Part shown: one piece after another, positions 60,740-64,000 of the stretch | Numbering within the stretch: position 1 is the first letter of the stretch | Layout of the letters: each line of letters opens with the position of its first letter | Source: Actinomycetospora soli | Lineage (GTDB): Bacteria > Actinomycetota > Actinomycetes > Mycobacteriales > Pseudonocardiaceae | Reading direction: 5' to 3' | NCBI RefSeq assembly: GCF_021026295.1 | Contig: NZ_JAJNDA010000001.1 | Span: forward strand, 434,001-498,000 | DNA length: 64,000 bases | Notes under the pieces: model-generated | Told to the model about the DNA's origin: nothing | What the model saw: the letters and a program-made list of their open reading frames with translations, nothing else | The model's database searches: none | Position numbers and translations under genes: made by a program

Positions 60740-62849
60740 GCTCGCGGAACCCGGCGTCGGGCAGGTAGGCCCGCCCGATGCCGATCCCGACCCGCGGCAG
60801 GTCCGCCTCGTCCCGGTACACCAGGAACATCGGTTCGGGCCGCGGCCGGAACTTGGCCTTGAACTGGTGCAGCGAGCGGAACCCGTAGTACGGCTCGAGC
60901 ATGGCGCCGAGCTGGTCGAGCGCCCGGTCGAGCACCGGCTCGGCGTCCGTCCGCTCGGAGCGCGCGAGCGGCGCCCCGGACAGCGACACGAACCGCGCGC
61001 CCTCGGCCTGGAACGCCAGGCAGGCCGAGGCGATGAGGTACTCGACGACCGCGCGGAAGCCCTCGGAGCGCCGCCGCATGACGTCGAGGGTCCACCCGAC
61101 GACCACCCCGTCCGGCCCGTACACGGGCAGCCACGAGGTCACCCCGTGCACCGTGCCCTCGGCATCGACGGCGAGCCCGGTCCGCACCTCCGGGTCGAGC
61201 GCCTCCTCCACGCCGCCGAGCGTGAAGCCCATCTCCGGCAGCCCCTTGTCCCCCACCCACTCCTCGGAGATCGCCCGGACCTGCGCCAGCACCGACCGCG
61301 GCTCCTGGTCCAGGTGGACCAGCCGGTGCTCGATGCCCGCCTTCGTCGCCCGGTTGAACGCGGAGCGCACCGCCTGCCACGGCTTCCCCGTGAACGCGAG
61401 GCCCTCCAGGTCGACGACGGTGTCCTCGGCGACCTGCAGCGCCCGCCACCCGCGCGCCTGCGCCGCATCGGCGAGCGCACCCGTCGTCGAGAAGAGGCAC
61501 GGGACCTGGCCCGAGCGTTCGGCGAGGGCGCGGAAGTCGTCGAGGGCGGTCGGGAGGTCGTCGGTGATCGGGTCCCCGAGCGCCACCGCGACGCCCGCGT
61601 GCACGCGGTAGGCCACGACGCCGCCGTCGCCGGTCGGCAGGTAGCGGTTCTCCGGCCACGTCGTCATCCACGAGATCGTCGGGCCGCCGTACCGGTGCAG
61701 CGCCGCCCGGGCCAGGTCCGGCCCGTCGGTCGTCGAGCCCATTCCCGACGACGGGTCCTTCCGCCGCCGCCGTCGCGACGGCACCGCGAAGGCGCGCCGC
61801 CCCGCGATCAGCCACCCCGTGAGCGCCGACCACAGCACCGCGTTCGGGACGAACACCGCGAGCCCCACCAGCTCGACCTGGTCCATCTGGTCGGTGGCCC
61901 GCGCCCAGGCGACGACGCCGATCACGAGCAGGCCGAGCAGCAGGTAGAGCACGCCCACCACGAGCCCGAGCACCCAGGCGAGGCGCCGGCCGCGGCGCAG
62001 CCCGTCGGCGAGCAGCAGCGCGATCACCACCGACACGACCGTCTCCGCGACCGTCGAGTCCGACGCGGTGTTCCCGAGCGGGCCGACCACCGGGACCACG
62101 AGCGTGACCACCCGGATCGCGGCGATGACCACGAGCGCGCTCGCCGCGACGAGGCGCCACTCGCGGCGGCCGAGCGTCGCACCGACCGGACGGACCCGGT
62201 GCGGGCCGGCCAGCCGGGCCGCCAGCGGCAGCGCGACGGCGACGGCGAGCGCGTGCTCGAGGTCGGCGAGCCCGCCGAGGAAGAGCAGCCCGACCACGCC
62301 GACCGCGACGAGCAGCAGCCGCAGGCGCAGCCGCCACGGGGCGCGGACGGTTGCGGACGCCATCGCGAGGGCGGCCATCATGCCCGCCGAGAACCCGGTG
62401 TCGACGTCCGCGGCGAGCGTCTGCGCCCACGGCCAGTCGGTGGCCGCGACGGCGAGCACGAGACCCGCCGTCAGGAGGACGGCGCCGACCTGGAAGCCGA
62501 TCGTGACGACGGCCGTCCGGAGGGTCCCGCAGCGCAGCTCGACCCATCCGGTGGCGACCGCGAACAGGCCGAGCGTGAGCACGTACAGCGCGGGGTGGCC
62601 GGCGACCAGCGAGCCGGTGACGACCGTCCACCACTTCCCGTCGGCGAACGACGGCACGCCGAAGGCGAGGTCGGCGCCGAGCGGACGTCCCGCGAGCGGG
62701 CTCCAGAACGCGCCGGTGACGAACCCGCCGATCACCATCAGCACCACGACGACCGCGGTGAACGGGACGCGGCGGGCGACGGCGAGGACCGCGTGGCCGC
62801 GGTGGGCGCTCGGGGCGGGCGCCGGGGCCGAGGGGGCCGTGACGGTCAT
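60720..62849 (-). CDS. DUF2156 phosphatidylglycerol lysyltransferase-like membrane protein with a rhomboid-like N-terminus
   Basis: The 709-residue protein has about eleven hydrophobic helices in its first 380 residues, then a cytosolic DUF2156 GNAT-like domain (about 390-700) like that of MprF/LysX lipid aminoacyltransferases (DPITDDLPTALDDFRAL, PWQAVRSAFNRATKAGIEH, ARFVSLSGAPLARS). The first membrane part looks rhomboid-like, with GFSAG at 152-156 (Ser154) and LEHALA (His199) spaced like a rhomboid Ser-His pair. It may modify lipids or be a membrane regulator. ATG 62849 is the start. Confidence 0.78.
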   Translation of the reverse strand: MTVTAPSAPAPAPSAHRGHAVLAVARRVPFTAVVVVLMVIGGFVTGAFWSPLAGRPLGADLAFGVPSFADGKWWTVVTGSLVAGHPALYVLTLGLFAVATGWVELRCGTLRTAVVTIGFQVGAVLLTAGLVLAVAATDWPWAQTLAADVDTGFSAGMMAALAMASATVRAPWRLRLRLLLVAVGVVGLLFLGGLADLEHALAVAVALPLAARLAGPHRVRPVGATLGRREWRLVAASALVVIAAIRVVTLVVPVVGPLGNTASDSTVAETVVSVVIALLLADGLRRGRRLAWVLGLVVGVLYLLLGLLVIGVVAWARATDQMDQVELVGLAVFVPNAVLWSALTGWLIAGRRAFAVPSRRRRRKDPSSGMGSTTDGPDLARAALHRYGGPTISWMTTWPENRYLPTGDGGVVAYRVHAGVAVALGDPITDDLPTALDDFRALAERSGQVPCLFSTTGALADAAQARGWRALQVAEDTVVDLEGLAFTGKPWQAVRSAFNRATKAGIEHRLVHLDQEPRSVLAQVRAISEEWVGDKGLPEMGFTLGGVEEALDPEVRTGLAVDAEGTVHGVTSWLPVYGPDGVVVGWTLDVMRRRSEGFRAVVEYLIASACLAFQAEGARFVSLSGAPLARSERTDAEPVLDRALDQLGAMLEPYYGFRSLHQFKAKFRPRPEPMFLVYRDEADLPRVGIGIGRAYLPDAGFRELIALAR

Positions 62850-63089
62850 GCGATCACCCGGTGCAGTCAGAGGGTCGGCATCTGAGTGAAGTGTCGGTCG
62901 CCATACCCGCTCGTGGCAACCGTCGGTCAGCGCTTCGACGGGATACAGCTCACCGGGTGCCCGCCGTCACGAACCCGCTACGCAACGCGCCGGGTCGGGC
63001 AGCCTCGGACGTCAGCCGGGTTCGACGAGGTGCCCGGGACCCCTGCAGTCGTCGTCCACCACCGACGGCCCGATTGCCGGAGGTGGCCG

Positions 63090-63281
63090 ATGTTCGGCAC
63101 CTGTTCGTTCTGCTCCGCCATCCGCCCGGGACGCCTCTCCCCCGTCCCGCACGCGGCGCACTGCCCGACCGCGTCCCACGCGCCGCGCCGCCTCGACCGC
63201 GACGACGCCCTGTTCTGGCGGCACCCCGACCTGGTCGACCTCGACCTCGCGTGCGCCTTCTGGTGGCCGTCGACGACCTGA
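63090..63281 (+). CDS. Possible small protein, 63 residues
   Basis: ATG 63090 is preceded by a good ribosome site (GGAGGTGGCCG). The product begins MFGTCSFCSAIRPGRLSP, contains two further Cys and several His, and ends LDLACAFWWPSTT. No family is recognised. The 846-base gap from 62850 to 63695 otherwise holds only the CGCACACA repeats, so this may be a real small gene or chance. Confidence 0.4.
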   Translation: MFGTCSFCSAIRPGRLSPVPHAAHCPTASHAPRRLDRDDALFWRHPDLVDLDLACAFWWPSTT

Positions 63282-63306
63282 GTCCGGTCGTGGCATCGCG
63301 CGCGCC

Positions 63307-63684
63307 GTGACACCTGCGCGGCGCGCACACACACCGGCCGGCAGCACACCCAGCTGCCGTGACACCCGCGCGGCGCGCACACACTCCGGCGGGCAGCAAA
63401 CCCAGCTACCGCGACACCCGCGCGGCGCGCACACACTCTCCGACGGCGGTCGCCGCCCTCGGATCACGCCCCCGGCGGCACCGGTCCGGCCTGCCGTCGG
63501 AGCATGATCGCGATCTCGGGAGCGACACGCGCAAGCGTCGCGGCGACTCGCTCACGAAGAAGGGTCGCCCGACCCGAACCCGGACGACCGCGCGTTCTTG
63601 TGTGCGCCACGCGCAGGAATCGCCAGGGTCGACCCTCACCACCGCCGCAGCGTGTGCGCCACGCGCAGGAATCGCCAGGATCGA
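63307..63684. repeat. CGCACACA repeat cluster C, partly tandem
   Basis: Forward copies at 63307-63358, 63359-63410 and 63411-63440 form a direct tandem array of period 52, each starting GTGACACC or GCGACACCC and carrying CGCGGCGCGCACACAC. Inverted copies are at 63599-63632 and 63652-63684 (GTGCGCCACGCGCAGGAAT). The array faces the inverted copies, as in clusters A and B. It lies between the small ORF and the partial ligase. Confidence 0.85.
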
Positions 63685-63694
63685 GCACCCGCTC

Positions 63695-64000
63695 CTACGA
63701 ACGGGCGCCGACGACCTCCGCCAACCGCGCCGCCGCGAGCTCGCGCACCAGGAACCGCTGCACCTTCCCGGTCGCGGTGCGCGGGACGACGTCGATCTCC
63801 AGGACGTGCCGGGGCTTCTTGAACGACGCCAGGCCCTCCCGGCACCAGGCGATGAGCGCCTCGGGATCGACCACCGCGCCCTCCGCCGCGACCACGCAGG
63901 CGACCGTCCGGTCGAGCCCGTCGTCGTCGGGAACCCCCACGACGACCACCTCGGCCACCGACGGGTGCAGCACCAGCCGCTCCTCGACCTCCATCGGGGT
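63695..64000 (-). CDS. AMP-dependent acyl-CoA synthetase, C-terminal domain (partial)
   Basis: Only the last 101 residues are in the window, ending at the stop near 63695; the gene continues beyond 64000. The part shown is the C-terminal domain of an ANL enzyme: PMEVEERLVLHPSVAEVVVV, then SFKKPRHVLEIDVVPRTATGKVQRFLV, where the Lys before VQRF is the conserved catalytic Lys. The acid it activates cannot be told from this part. Confidence 0.88.
   Translation of the reverse strand, partial: TPMEVEERLVLHPSVAEVVVVGVPDDDGLDRTVACVVAAEGAVVDPEALIAWCREGLASFKKPRHVLEIDVVPRTATGKVQRFLVRELAAARLAEVVGARS

Noticed and set aside
63307-63440. Tandem 52-base repeats as a CRISPR array
   Set aside because: The repeats are contiguous with no unique spacers and no cas genes are present.
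1-64000. Transfer RNA, ribosomal RNA, riboswitch, transposase or prophage genes
   Set aside because: None recognised by eye on either strand; short RNAs without strong motifs could be missed.

Overview
This 64 kb window is very GC-rich chromosomal DNA with frequent GTG and some TTG starts, many 4-base stop/start overlaps (ATGA, GTGA, TTGA) and short intergenic gaps. The gene content (mycothiol-type DinB protein, SigD/ShbA-like sigma factor, DUF397 protein, ChoD-like GMC oxidoreductase, two P450s, AlkB, nine TetR and two GntR regulators, tandem ClpP genes) points to an actinomycete. A Pseudonocardia-like member of the Pseudonocardiales is my best guess, but that is inference. I saw no rRNA, tRNA, CRISPR array, transposase or phage gene, so this looks like ordinary chromosome rich in catabolic and signalling genes.

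Layout. 1-1.3 kb: end of a ClpP operon whose last subunit has Ala where the catalytic Ser should be, facing a ClgR/PopR-like XRE regulator. 1.3-5.2 kb: ChoD-like oxidoreductase, TetR and CYP125/142-like P450, with a 19-bp palindrome in front. 5.2-9.1 kb: aldo/keto reductase, DinB protein, a secreted anchored protein, TetR and NIPSNAP protein. 9.1-12.6 kb: AlkB without rubredoxin, then a TetR/MFS divergent pair with two operator copies. 12.7-17.2 kb: a tiny Cys/His protein, an ABC exporter with a long disordered tail, two sigma factors and a dual-specificity phosphatase. 17.2-21.1 kb: TetR-AtuA-CaiB catabolic operon. 22.2-25.5 kb: GntR, isochorismatase-type hydrolase and RutA, divergent from an isocitrate-lyase-family lyase. 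25.5-34.1 kb: DUF305 lipoprotein, HdeD protein, cyclase/acyl-CoA ligase, 5-FCL-like protein, AKR, SDR and AidB-like dehydrogenase. 34.4-39.4 kb: hydrolase with a NarL/DesK two-component system, an MpaB-like oxygenase and a dienoyl-CoA-isomerase-like crotonase. 39.4-42.5 kb: a tightly coupled PP2C phosphatase, B12-binding protein and STAS protein. 42.5-50.6 kb: HbpS-like protein, GntR, MFS, sorbitol-type dehydrogenase, Cu-only SodC-like lipoprotein, DapA-like lyase, GlcD-like oxidase and esterase. 50.8-64 kb: anchored esterase, DMT transporter, nuclease-like protein, P450/TetR, quinone reductase and APH-like kinase, OYE/hydrolase/TetR around a perfect TetR operator, a rhomboid-like/DUF2156 membrane protein, and a partial acyl-CoA ligase.

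The intergenic DNA carries several short repeat families: a CGCACACA repeat in three clusters; a CAACGACGCTTTCCTG repeat at three places; GTGAGCAC-flanked palindromes directly after stop codons; and an ACGAACG hairpin family that also appears inside the XRE gene. Separately, the 14-mer TCCCGACGRCGGGT occurs 11 times exactly, in coding DNA in different reading frames as well as between genes, resembling a highly iterated element.

The strongest leads are the W-x9-EH B12 protein between a PP2C phosphatase and a STAS protein (a possible light-responsive partner-switching module), the ClpP pseudo-subunit, the 14-mer and the CGCACACA repeat family. All annotation comes from reading the sequence; no database search was run.
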